Assembly: GCF_000282475.1 (NCBI RefSeq)
Contig: NZ_AKJF01000005.1
Span: 1-64,000 of the forward strand
DNA length: 64,000 nt
Direction: 5' to 3'
DNA from: Pseudomonas sp. GM78
GTDB taxonomy: Bacteria > Pseudomonadota > Gammaproteobacteria > Pseudomonadales > Pseudomonadaceae
The notes under the pieces are model-generated. The model made no database searches, was not told where the DNA came from, and saw only the letters and a program-made list of their open reading frames with translations. How positions within the stretch are numbered: the stretch's first letter is position 1; each line of letters opens with the position of its first letter. Made by a program: the position numbers and the translations under genes. Shown here piece by piece: positions 53,800 to 61,439 of the stretch.

Positions 53800-54088
53800 T
53801 GGGTTTTCCTTTGGCGAACGCCGCTTGTTGGTCGGCGCTGGCTTCTTGCTGATATTGGGCTTTCCACTCGGCGTACGGCATGCCGTAGACCATTTCGCGG
53901 GCTTCATCGAGGCTGACCTCGATCTGGCGTTCATCGGCCGCTGCCTTGTACCACTTGGACAGGCAATTGCGACAGAAGCCCGAGAGGTTCATAAGGTCGA
54001 TGTTCTGCACATCCTTGCGGCTGTCCAGGTGGGCCACCAGCCGGCGGAAGGCGGCGGCTTCGAGCTCAAGGCGTTCTTGATCGGTCAT
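53792..54088 (-). CDS. DUF1244 domain-containing protein
   Basis: A 98-residue protein of the DUF1244 family. The conserved centre RRLVAHLDSRKDVQNIDLMNLSGFCRNCLSKWY, with two Cys, and AREMVYGMPYAEWKAQYQ are typical. The function is unknown; the Cys pair may bind metal. ATG 54088 (MTDQERLE) was chosen over a frame extension. It is translationally linked to the HopJ-family gene. Confidence 0.88.
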   Translation of the reverse strand: MTDQERLELEAAAFRRLVAHLDSRKDVQNIDLMNLSGFCRNCLSKWYKAAADERQIEVSLDEAREMVYGMPYAEWKAQYQQEASADQQAAFAKGKPNE

Positions 54089-54106
54089 AGGGGGTCTCTG
54101 CGAGAC

Positions 54107-54190
54107 AGCTTCAAGCGGCAAGCTTCAAGCTGCAAGATGGATTGCGGTGGCTTGTAGCTTACCGCTTGAAGCTTGAAGCTTGAAGCTTAG
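54107..54190. repeat. AAGCTT-type short repeats
   Basis: Copies of AGCTTCAAGC on one side (54107-54131) face three tandem GCTTGAAGCTTGAAGCTTGAA units on the other (54165-54187). Together they form an inverted array of the HindIII-site repeat type seen in pseudomonads. The last unit contains the folX stop codon. Confidence 0.8.
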
Positions 54191-54558
54191 CGGCTTGCCG
54201 CGAGTGTAATCGACACCGACTCGGCGAATCGCAGGGCGTGGGGCTTGTCGACTTCGACTTCGGCGTACAGCACCGACTCGTTGGCCATGACCAGGTCCAG
54301 CAGCTCCTGGGTCAGGCGTTCGAGCAGGGCGAAGCGGTTGCCTTCCACGTGGGCGATGATCGCCTTGGTGATGGTGCGGTAGTTCAGCGCGTGATCGATA
54401 TCGTTGTCGCGCACCGCTTCCTGGGCGGCATAGAGGATGGTCAGGTTGATCAACACATCCTGCTTGTTGAGTATCTCGTCTTCGTTGATGCCAATGTAGG
54501 TGCGCAGGCACAGGTCCTTGACCCGGATGCGCGCCATGCCTGGTTGAAGTTGTGGCAT
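54187..54558 (-). CDS. folX: Dihydroneopterin triphosphate 2'-epimerase FolX
   Basis: A 123-residue FolB/FolX-fold enzyme. It shows [32 protein letters not shown], the conserved Asn-Tyr-Arg of [11 protein letters not shown], and [18 protein letters not shown]. In the order folX-folE-folM it epimerises dihydroneopterin triphosphate to dihydromonapterin triphosphate for tetrahydromonapterin, the cofactor of phenylalanine hydroxylase in Pseudomonas. FolB activity cannot be excluded by eye. Confidence 0.88.
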   Translation of the reverse strand: MPQLQPGMARIRVKDLCLRTYIGINEDEILNKQDVLINLTILYAAQEAVRDNDIDHALNYRTITKAIIAHVEGNRFALLERLTQELLDLVMANESVLYAEVEVDKPHALRFAESVSITLAASR

Positions 54559-54560
54559 TG

Positions 54561-55136
54561 CTACTTGCTCCGTCCAATCAATTGCAGGAACTCCTGGCGG
54601 GTGTTGCTCGACTCGCGGAAGGCGCCGAGCATCACCGAGGTGTTCATGGTCGAATTCTGTTTCTCGACGCCGCGCATCATCATGCACATGTGCTGCGCCT
54701 CTATGACCACGGCAACGCCAGCCGCGCCGGTTACCTGTTGCACGGCGTCGGCGATTTGCCGGGTGAGGTTTTCCTGGATCTGCAGGCGACGGGCGAACAT
54801 ATCCACCAGCCGCGCAATCTTCGACAGGCCCAGCACCTTGCCCGTTGGAATATAAGCCACATGCGCCTTGCCGATGAAGGGCAGCAGGTGATGTTCGCAG
54901 AGGGAATAGAGTTCGATGTTGTCGACGATCACCATTTCATCGTTGTCGGACGCGAACAACGCGCCGTTGATGATTTGCTCGACACTCTGCTCGTAACCGT
55001 GACACAGGTACTGCATGGCCTTGGCCGCGCGCAGCGGCGTGTCGCGCAGGCCTTCGCGGTCGGGGTTTTCACCGAGACCGATGAGGATCTCGCGATAGCT
55101 CTGTGACAGGCGGTTCTGGGGTAGGGAAAGCGTCAT
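54561..55136 (-). CDS. folE: GTP cyclohydrolase I
   Basis: A 191-residue enzyme that opens GTP to dihydroneopterin triphosphate. The zinc site is in [20 protein letters not shown], with [10 protein letters not shown] further on providing the third ligand. It lies between folX and folM and serves the monapterin branch, while other copies may feed folate. Confidence 0.96.
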   Translation of the reverse strand: MTLSLPQNRLSQSYREILIGLGENPDREGLRDTPLRAAKAMQYLCHGYEQSVEQIINGALFASDNDEMVIVDNIELYSLCEHHLLPFIGKAHVAYIPTGKVLGLSKIARLVDMFARRLQIQENLTRQIADAVQQVTGAAGVAVVIEAQHMCMMMRGVEKQNSTMNTSVMLGAFRESSNTRQEFLQLIGRSK

Positions 55137-55155
55137 GGAAGATCCTCAGGGACAC

Positions 55156-55866
55156 TTATTTGATGTGCCTTCCGCCGTTGACGGTCAGGGTCGTGCCGGT
55201 GACATAAGGGTTATCAAGCAAATAACGCAGGCTCTGGTAGATCACTTCGCTGCCGGGTTCGATGCCCAGCGCGGATTTGGCCAGTACCTTGGCGCGATAG
55301 GCGGCATCGTCGTCGGCATTGAACAGTAGCAGGGCGGGCGCGATTCCGTTGACCTTGATGCCGGGCGCGTATCGGGCGGCGAAGGACAGGGTCAGGCTGT
55401 CGAGCCCGGCTTTGCTGGCACAGTAGCCGATGTGCTTGCTGCTGCCCTTGCGGGTCACGTCATCGCCGATGTGCACGATGTCGGCGGGGCTCGAGAGTTC
55501 GAGCAGGTCGGCGCAATGCAGGTTGATCAGGTAGGGTGCCAGCATGTGCACGCTGAACATGCGGGTGAATGCCGTGGCATCGGTGCCTGGGGTCTCGGCC
55601 AGCCATTCGGAGGCGTTATGGATAATCGCCCGCAGGCTGTCGGTGTGTGTTTTCAGTTCACTGATGAAGGTGAGGATCCCGGCTTCGCTGGAGAAGTCCG
55701 CGAACAGCCCGATGGCCCCCAGGTCGCGCAGGGTTTGCACGCCGGGACGTTCGCTGCGGTAACTGAAAATCACGCGATGGCCGTCTTCGAGCAATCGCTG
55801 CGCGCAATGCAGGCCGACACGCTGGCCGGCACCGGTGATCAGAATGGGGGCTGCAGAAGAGGTCAT
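55156..55866 (-). CDS. folM: Dihydromonapterin reductase FolM
   Basis: A 236-residue short-chain dehydrogenase. The NADPH site is PILITGAGQRVGLHCAQRLL and the catalytic Tyr-x-x-x-Lys is in HIGYCASKAGLDSLTL. FolM reduces dihydromonapterin to tetrahydromonapterin. The C-terminal NPYVTGTTLTVNGGRHIK is typical of the pteridine reductase-like group. It heads folM-folE-folX. Confidence 0.93.
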   Translation of the reverse strand: MTSSAAPILITGAGQRVGLHCAQRLLEDGHRVIFSYRSERPGVQTLRDLGAIGLFADFSSEAGILTFISELKTHTDSLRAIIHNASEWLAETPGTDATAFTRMFSVHMLAPYLINLHCADLLELSSPADIVHIGDDVTRKGSSKHIGYCASKAGLDSLTLSFAARYAPGIKVNGIAPALLLFNADDDAAYRAKVLAKSALGIEPGSEVIYQSLRYLLDNPYVTGTTLTVNGGRHIK

Positions 55867-55919
55867 GAACGGCTCGCGTCGCGGTAAGAGCAAAACTATA
55901 CCAGCGACGAGCCGTGAGC

Positions 55920-56489
55920 CTACAGGTTTTGGGTAGTCGGTTGCGCGGGCAATGGCCGTGTGGGCGCGCTGTTCAGCCAGTTGGCCAACAGACGGGTCGA
56001 CAGCGGAATGAAGAAGTAGACCATCAACGGTGTCAGGCACAGAGTGCTGATCAGCACCCGAGGCAATAGCGTCATCTCGCCCAGCAACGGCCCAAGCATA
56101 AAATTGAACAGCAGTGACACCGGAAAGAACGCCAGCCAGATCGCAACGGCCTGTTTCCAGCGTGGCGGGCGTTGTCCCGCTGCGCCGAACCAGCCTTCGA
56201 TGCCGCTGACCCGATGCTCCGTCGGGTGGGCGAACAAATCGCTGCCACGGGCCAGCCAGGCGGTGCGCGAGGCGGAGTGCTCCCAGGCGTGCAGCGTCGG
56301 CTCGTCGGCGAAGCGGAAAATAATCTGGAATTCGTTATCGCCGGGCGGCGGAGCGAGCACGCCGGAGCCCAGGTAACCGGGGAAGTCGGTGGCCAGTTGT
56401 TCGCCTTCGCGCAGCCAGGCCATCAAGTCCTGATAGCGTCCATCGGCGACGCGACGCGCAACCATCAGCGTGACGGGGGAGGTAGACAT
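55920..56489 (-). CDS. Antibiotic biosynthesis monooxygenase-domain membrane protein
   Basis: A 189-residue protein with two parts. Residues 1-95 form an ABM domain (PVTLMVARRVADGRYQDLMAWLREGEQ...FQIIFRFADEPTLHAWEHS). The C-terminal third has two or three membrane helices (AVAIWLAFFPVSLLFNFMLGPLL, VLISTLCLTPLMVYFFIPLS). Such fusions occur in several proteobacteria; the function is unknown. Two adjacent ATGs (56492 and 56489) follow GGAG; the second has better spacing. Confidence 0.85.
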   Translation of the reverse strand: MSTSPVTLMVARRVADGRYQDLMAWLREGEQLATDFPGYLGSGVLAPPPGDNEFQIIFRFADEPTLHAWEHSASRTAWLARGSDLFAHPTEHRVSGIEGWFGAAGQRPPRWKQAVAIWLAFFPVSLLFNFMLGPLLGEMTLLPRVLISTLCLTPLMVYFFIPLSTRLLANWLNSAPTRPLPAQPTTQNL

Positions 56490-56633
56490 CATGTATCTCC
56501 GTAAACAAATGCGTCGCTCCGGGTAGGAGTTTCGCCAGGTGCAGCGCCGGGGTGGTGGGCTGCATCTTGGAACAAGCAAATAGTATTCCCGATTCTACCT
56601 GCGACGTCGGTGCCCCCGGTAACAATCTATTTC

Positions 56634-56664
56634 TTGAATGATTGAGGTGCAGCGGAGGTAGAAT
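56634..56664 (+). promoter_or_regulatory. Candidate promoter of the MerR-family regulator
   Basis: TTGAAT at 56634-56639 and TAGAAT at 56659-56664 are 19 bases apart, about 35 bases before the regulator ATG. The long spacer recalls MerR-type promoters, but only position and hexamer similarity support the call. Confidence 0.35.
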
Positions 56665-56698
56665 GGGACCTGATTAATACATGGACGTAGGCCTCTAA

Positions 56699-57658
56699 AT
56701 GCCTGTCTTGACCGACGTTGCCCCGGATGTGTCGCCAGCGCTCTCCCTGGAACGGGTAGAGCTTTTTCCGATACGCGAAGTGGCGCGCCTGACCGGTGTG
56801 AACCCGGTCACGCTTCGCGCGTGGGAGCGACGTTATGGCCTGATCGTGCCCACCCGCACCGAAAGCGGGCATCGCCTGTATTCGTTGACCGACATCGAGC
56901 GGGTCCGCAGCATCCTCAACTGGATCGAGCGCGGTGTAGCGGTCAGCAAGATCGCCAGGATCCTGGCCAAGGCGGCGCCGTTACAGGCACTGGCGCACAT
57001 CATCCCCAGCGATCTGGTGCAGGCGGATTACGCACAGTGGCAGCAACAGCTTGCGGCCGCGGTCAGTGCGTTTGACGACGCCCGACTGGAGCAGGTCTAC
57101 GGACAGATTTTTTCCAGTTACTCCCAACCGGTGGTTTTCCAGGACATCCTGCTTCCGCTGTGGAGGCAATTGCTGCAGCGCCAGGATACGTTTGGCCGGG
57201 CCAGCGAATGGTTGTTCCTCGATGGGTTCCTGCGCTCGCGGGTGGTGCAGCGCTTGCTGCTGATCCGTGACCGACACCCCAGGCGAGTCATCGTCAGCGC
57301 CTTGGCAGGCCAGTGTCGCGAACTCGAGTTACTGATCGCCGCGCTGTTCCTGGCCAATGATCAAATGGGGGTGCGGGTGCTGACCACCGGGCAACCGTTC
57401 GACGAACTGACCCTGGTCTGCGAGCGGATCAAGCCCCGGGCGCTGGTGCTGTTTTCCAATCACGTCCCCACCCCTGACTTGCCCCGACGCCTGAATCGCT
57501 TGGCAATGAGCCTGGATTGCCCCTTGTTGCTGGCCGGTGAGGCTTGTGACCTGGCGCAGGAAAGCCTCGCCGGGTCCTCGATCGGTTGCCTGGGCAACGA
57601 GGGCACGGTGATGCGCCAGCGCCTGAACCAGTTTCTGGCCGGCAGCCTGGATACCTGA
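56699..57658 (+). CDS. MerR-family regulator, LitR/PplR-like, lacking the cobalamin motif
   Basis: A 319-residue regulator. The MerR helix-turn-helix is at about 24-75 (FPIREVARLTGVNPVTLRAW, GHRLYSLTDIERVR). The C-terminal part has the fold pattern of the B12-binding domain of LitR/CarH (VLTTGQPFDELTLVCERIKPRALVLF). At the place where class I LitR has the Glu-x-His cobalamin motif, this protein has AGQCRELELL (203-212), so it probably cannot bind B12. This matches the class II LitR (PplR) type of P. putida, which answers light through a LOV protein. The short LOV gene at 58342 supports that. Confidence 0.85.
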   Translation: MPVLTDVAPDVSPALSLERVELFPIREVARLTGVNPVTLRAWERRYGLIVPTRTESGHRLYSLTDIERVRSILNWIERGVAVSKIARILAKAAPLQALAHIIPSDLVQADYAQWQQQLAAAVSAFDDARLEQVYGQIFSSYSQPVVFQDILLPLWRQLLQRQDTFGRASEWLFLDGFLRSRVVQRLLLIRDRHPRRVIVSALAGQCRELELLIAALFLANDQMGVRVLTTGQPFDELTLVCERIKPRALVLFSNHVPTPDLPRRLNRLAMSLDCPLLLAGEACDLAQESLAGSSIGCLGNEGTVMRQRLNQFLAGSLDT

Positions 57659-57669
57659 TGTTCAGGGGT

Positions 57670-58275
57670 TCAGAGGTGCAGGGTGGGATGGGTCAAACGA
57701 TGCTGTTGCAGGATGAACTGACGCAGGCGCTCGGTTTCGTCCAGGTCGTTCTGGCTCAGATGGTAGGCATAGAAACCCTTTTCGGTTTCCTTTTCGAGGG
57801 TCCCGCGCAGGGCGATTCGTTCATAGCCTGAGGGGCTGAACCACAGGGCGAAGTGCTTGGGTGCCTTGGTCTTATTGCGAATCTCCAGCAAAACCCCTTT
57901 GAACGAAACCTCGTGCACCCACAGGGTGCCGGGTTGGCCCTTGGCGTTTTCCAGCGCCACCGGCTCGTCGAGCACCAACCGCCATGGCCGCACTGATGGC
58001 CCGCCTTCATAGATGCTGGGCACACCCAGGCGCAGGTGCATGGCATGAAACTCGTCTTCCACCAGGTGCAGGGGGAAGGTCATTTGCTGGTTTTCGAAAT
58101 TGGCTTGAAGGGTGACTTGCTCATGCGCGGCCAGGCGCGTGAGCAGGTCACGGATCTGCGACCCACCGTTGACCAGCAGGCTCGACGTCGCATCCCGCAC
58201 ATTCAGCTGCGGGTTGTGTTGCATGGTCTGGATAAAATCCAGCTCATCCTGGGTCAGGAGCGCGTCGCGTTGCAT
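57670..58275 (-). CDS. PilZ-like domain protein (possible c-di-GMP effector)
   Basis: A 201-residue cytoplasmic protein. A YcgR-N-like first half (QMTFPLHLVEDEFHAMHLRLG) precedes a PilZ-like second half. The usual RxxxR and (D/N)xSxxG c-di-GMP motifs appear only as near matches: RPWR at 96-99 and EVSFKG at 122-127. It lies 66 bases after the LOV gene on the same strand and converges on the LitR-like gene, 11 bases away. ATG 58275 was chosen; a TTG at 58329 would add 18 residues. Binding of c-di-GMP is a guess from the motifs. Confidence 0.65.
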   Translation of the reverse strand: MQRDALLTQDELDFIQTMQHNPQLNVRDATSSLLVNGGSQIRDLLTRLAAHEQVTLQANFENQQMTFPLHLVEDEFHAMHLRLGVPSIYEGGPSVRPWRLVLDEPVALENAKGQPGTLWVHEVSFKGVLLEIRNKTKAPKHFALWFSPSGYERIALRGTLEKETEKGFYAYHLSQNDLDETERLRQFILQQHRLTHPTLHL

Positions 58276-58341
58276 GGTGGGCTCGAAAGATTTAGTTACA
58301 GAGGCACTGGTGATTGTAGTTAATGACAATTGATTCGCTGT

Positions 58342-58806
58342 TTAGTTTTGGCCGTTCGTCGCTTTGAGCGCAGCAAGTTCAGCCTGGACTTCTGCCAGTT
58401 GCGCTTCCAGCTGCACCACCCGCTGCTGTGCCTTGACCTGTATGGTCACGTCTTTCTGCACGCCGATAAAATAAACCTGGCCGTCATTCGGATTTTTCAC
58501 CGTTGAAAGCGACAGTTCGTTCCAGAACGGCGTGCCATCCTTGCGATAATTACGCAGGATTTCCCGGCAGGCGCCTTCACTGTTCAGCGCGTCACGAATC
58601 TTCGACAGCGCTTCCTGGTCGCGGTCGCCTGACTGCAGGAAGCGGCAGTCCTGGTAGAGGATTTCTTCACTGGTGTAACCGGTCAGGCGTTCGAAGGCCG
58701 GGTTGACGTAGATCAGGATCTTGTCTTGATCGCCTTCCTTTTCGGCAATCACGATACCGTCGTTGGAGGCATTGATCGCCAGCTGCAGCAGTTTCGCGTT
58801 GATCAT
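58342..58806 (-). CDS. Short LOV blue-light photoreceptor
   Basis: A 154-residue LOV-only protein of the Pseudomonas short-LOV group (PpSB1/PpSB2 of P. putida). The photoactive Cys54 is in QDCRFLQ. The FMN ligands Asn86 (LRNYRKDG), Asn96 (FWNELS) and Gln117 (GVQKDV) are all present. The N-terminal INAKLLQLAINASNDGI cap and a C-terminal coiled-coil helix (residues 121-150) match the dimerising elements of the group. No effector domain is attached, so it must signal to partners. The neighbours are a PilZ-like protein and a LitR-like regulator. Confidence 0.93.
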   Translation of the reverse strand: MINAKLLQLAINASNDGIVIAEKEGDQDKILIYVNPAFERLTGYTSEEILYQDCRFLQSGDRDQEALSKIRDALNSEGACREILRNYRKDGTPFWNELSLSTVKNPNDGQVYFIGVQKDVTIQVKAQQRVVQLEAQLAEVQAELAALKATNGQN

Positions 58807-58908
58807 CGGTGAAACCCTTCCTTGTTGGTTGTCTGTGGGATTCTAAAAGAACAATGCAGACCGTGCTGTTAATATCCCGGTCTTTTATTCAGCTTCAGGA
58901 TCAGATTG

Positions 58909-59364
58909 ATGAAAGTCGCCATCATTTCCGGCTCGGTGTACGGCACGGCTGAAGAAGTTGCCCGCCACGCCGCCAGTATTTTGAAAACCGCCGGTTTCGA
59001 AACCTTCCACAACCCCCGGGCAAGCCTTGCCGATCTTCAGGCCTTCGGTCCCGAGGCCTTGCTGGCGGTCACCTCCACCACCGGCATGGGCGAGCTACCG
59101 GACAACCTGCAACCCCTGTACTCGACGATTCGCGACCTGTTGCCCGCCGCCTGGCGAGGCTTGCCGGGGGCCGTGATCGGCCTGGGCGACGCGAGCTATG
59201 GCGATACCTTTTGCGGCGGTGGCGAGCTGATGCGGGAGCTGTTCGGTGAGCTGGGTGTTCGCGAAGTCCTGCCGATGCTGCGCCTGGATGCCAGTGAAAG
59301 CGTGACCCCGGAAACGGATGCCGAGCCCTGGCTGGCGGAACTGGTCGACGCGCTGCGAGGCTGA
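58909..59364 (+). CDS. Flavodoxin (MioC family)
   Basis: A 151-residue flavodoxin. The FMN phosphate loop is ISGSVYGTAEEVA, with TSTTGMGELPDN and GLGDASYGDTFCGGG for the isoalloxazine and ribityl contacts. MioC-like flavodoxins carry electrons to radical enzymes such as biotin synthase. The gene is divergent from the LOV gene and uses the same cofactor, FMN, though no direct link is shown. ATG 58909 is used rather than TTG 58906. Confidence 0.9.
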   Translation: MKVAIISGSVYGTAEEVARHAASILKTAGFETFHNPRASLADLQAFGPEALLAVTSTTGMGELPDNLQPLYSTIRDLLPAAWRGLPGAVIGLGDASYGDTFCGGGELMRELFGELGVREVLPMLRLDASESVTPETDAEPWLAELVDALRG

Positions 59365-59532
59365 TCGACAACGCTGGTGCAACCGGCAGCCAGGCCATGG
59401 ACCCCGACTCTTTGAGTCACTGACTCGCTCGGCCATCAAGCTGGCTGCCAATGCAACTACGCGAACCCCGGAGGGTGACTAGACTCGGTAGTCATTGGAA
59501 ACACTCCATAATAAAAACCGAGGTTCCTTGCC

Positions 59533-60315
59533 GTGAGCGTAGCCCCCGTCCAGTCCTCCTCCAGTGTCAAAGATCAGGTCAGCGCTGCCGAGTGGCAGAC
59601 CCGCGTCGACCTGGCTGCCTGCTACCGCCTGGTCGCCCAGCATGGCTGGGATGATCTGATATTCACCCACATCTCCGCCAAGGTGCCGGGCACCGAAGAC
59701 TTTCTGATCAACCCCTACGGCCTGATGTTCCACGAAATTACCGCGTCGAGCCTGGTCAAGGTCGATCAGGCCGGTAACAAGCTGATGGACAGCCCCTACG
59801 AGATCAACCCGGCGGGGTACACCATCCATAGTGCGGTGCACGAGGTTCGCCACGATGTAGAGTGCGTGCTGCACACCCATACGGCTTCGGGCGTGGCGGT
59901 GTCGGCGCAGCGACAAGGCATTTTACCGATCAGCCAGCAGTCGCTCTTTGTCCTGTCGAGCCTGGCGTATCACGCCTACGAAGGTGTTGCGGTCAACCAT
60001 GAGGAAAAGGCGCGACTGCAAGCCGACCTCGGCGCCAGCAATTTCCTGATGCTGCACAACCACGGTCTGCTGACCTGCGGTGGCAGCATCGCCGACACCT
60101 TCCTGATGATGTTTATCTTTCAACGCGCCTGCGACATTCAAGTCATGGCGCAAAACGGTGGGGCCGAACTGATTGCCATCGAAGCGCAGATTCTGGCGGG
60201 TGCCAAGGCGATGATCGCCGGTGTCACCAAAAGTGCTCAAGGAATGGGCGGAGCGCTGGCCTGGCCAGCGCTGCTGCGCAAGCTCGATAAACTGGACCCG
60301 GGGTATAAACTCTAA
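59533..60315 (+). CDS. Class II aldolase/adducin family protein
   Basis: A 260-residue class II aldolase-fold protein with GTG start. The zinc histidines are in CVLHTHTASGVAV and LMLHNHGLLTCGG, and the N-terminal WDDLIFTHISAKVPG binds the substrate phosphate or carboxylate in relatives. The substrate is unknown. Its stop overlaps the next gene's ATG (TAATG), so it is translated together with the alpha/beta hydrolase. Confidence 0.88.
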   Translation: MSVAPVQSSSSVKDQVSAAEWQTRVDLAACYRLVAQHGWDDLIFTHISAKVPGTEDFLINPYGLMFHEITASSLVKVDQAGNKLMDSPYEINPAGYTIHSAVHEVRHDVECVLHTHTASGVAVSAQRQGILPISQQSLFVLSSLAYHAYEGVAVNHEEKARLQADLGASNFLMLHNHGLLTCGGSIADTFLMMFIFQRACDIQVMAQNGGAELIAIEAQILAGAKAMIAGVTKSAQGMGGALAWPALLRKLDKLDPGYKL

Positions 60316-61217
60316 TGCAGCTCGCCGAGATTCCCCTGAGTGTGTGGCGCAAGCGCAGCCAGACTTTCATGTTTCGTGGCCAAGCCATCCGTTACTGGAC
60401 GGCGGGGCAGGGTGAGCCGTTGTTGCTCATCCATGGCTTCCCGAGCGCAAGTTGGGACTGGCATTACCTTTGGCAACCGTTGGCCCAGCGCTATCGGGTG
60501 ATTGCCTGTGACATGCTCGGTTTCGGCGACTCGGCCAAACCGGTGGATCACGAATACAGCCTGCTGGAGCAGGCCGATCTGCAACTGGAGTTGTTGGCGC
60601 ACCTGAAGGTCGAGCAGCCATTGCACCTGCTGGCCCATGATTACGGCGACAGCGTGGCCCAGGAACTGCTGGCCCGGCATTACGAAGCGCGCATCCACCT
60701 CGCCAGTTGCGTGTTCCTCAATGGCGGGCTGTTCCCCGAAACCCATCGCGCGGTGCTGATGCAAAAACTCCTGCTCAGCCCGCTGGGCTGGATGATTGGT
60801 CGCGCTTTCAGTCGCGATGGGCTGGTGAAGAGTTTCCGCCAGATCTTCGGCCCGCAGACCCGTCCCAGTGAAAGCCAGATGGATGATTTCTGGAGCTTGG
60901 TCGAAAGCAATCACGGGCCACGGGTCATGCATAAATTGATTGCCTACATCCCCGAGCGGCGAACCCATCGCGAGCGTTGGGTTGGCGCGATGCAGCGCGG
61001 CGAAGTGCCGCTGCGGGTGATCGATGGTGAGGTCGACCCGGTTTCCGGTGCCCACATGGTCGCGCGCTACCGTGAGCTGATACCCAACCCGGACGTGGTC
61101 TTGCTCAGCGACATCGGTCATTACCCGCAGATCGAAGCGCCGTGCCAGGTGCTCAAGCACTACCTGGCCTTCCGCGATCGGACGGCCTCACCGCCACTCA
61201 AGGTGGCTTGTTCGTAG
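60315..61217 (+). CDS. Alpha/beta hydrolase (epoxide hydrolase/dehalogenase-like)
   Basis: A 300-residue alpha/beta hydrolase. The oxyanion segment is LIHGFPSASWDW, the nucleophile elbow AHDYGDSVAQE carries Asp rather than Ser, the acid is likely in VIDGEVDPVSG and the base His in SDIGHYPQIEAP. An Asp nucleophile is typical of epoxide hydrolases and haloalkane dehalogenases. It forms a pair with the aldolase, as in other pseudomonads where it is labelled probable epoxide hydrolase. Confidence 0.88.
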   Translation: MQLAEIPLSVWRKRSQTFMFRGQAIRYWTAGQGEPLLLIHGFPSASWDWHYLWQPLAQRYRVIACDMLGFGDSAKPVDHEYSLLEQADLQLELLAHLKVEQPLHLLAHDYGDSVAQELLARHYEARIHLASCVFLNGGLFPETHRAVLMQKLLLSPLGWMIGRAFSRDGLVKSFRQIFGPQTRPSESQMDDFWSLVESNHGPRVMHKLIAYIPERRTHRERWVGAMQRGEVPLRVIDGEVDPVSGAHMVARYRELIPNPDVVLLSDIGHYPQIEAPCQVLKHYLAFRDRTASPPLKVACS

Positions 61218-61305
61218 GAACCGGCTTGCCGGCGAAGGCGTCCTTGAACATTGCGCCGCTCTTGCGGGCATTCTCGCCCCTGTAGGAGCCCGGCTTGCCG
61301 CACCG
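61213..61305. repeat. Degenerate REP-type fragments
   Basis: Pieces such as GTAGGAACCGGCTTGCCGGCGA and CTGTAGGAGCCCGGCTTGCCGC occur in direct orientation here, without a clean inverted arm. The rest of the space to 61439 holds the SDR promoter region, with no clear consensus. Confidence 0.6.
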
Positions 61306-61439
61306 CTGGCTTCTACGACGTTTGTGCTCATCATCCCCCTACCTTATCGCACACCATTCAGCCTTCCCCCTGTTCATTGTGGCCCGTAGCGCCGTGCCTG
61401 AAACTCCAAGCCAATGTCCCTGGCCTGCTGGAGTTCCCC

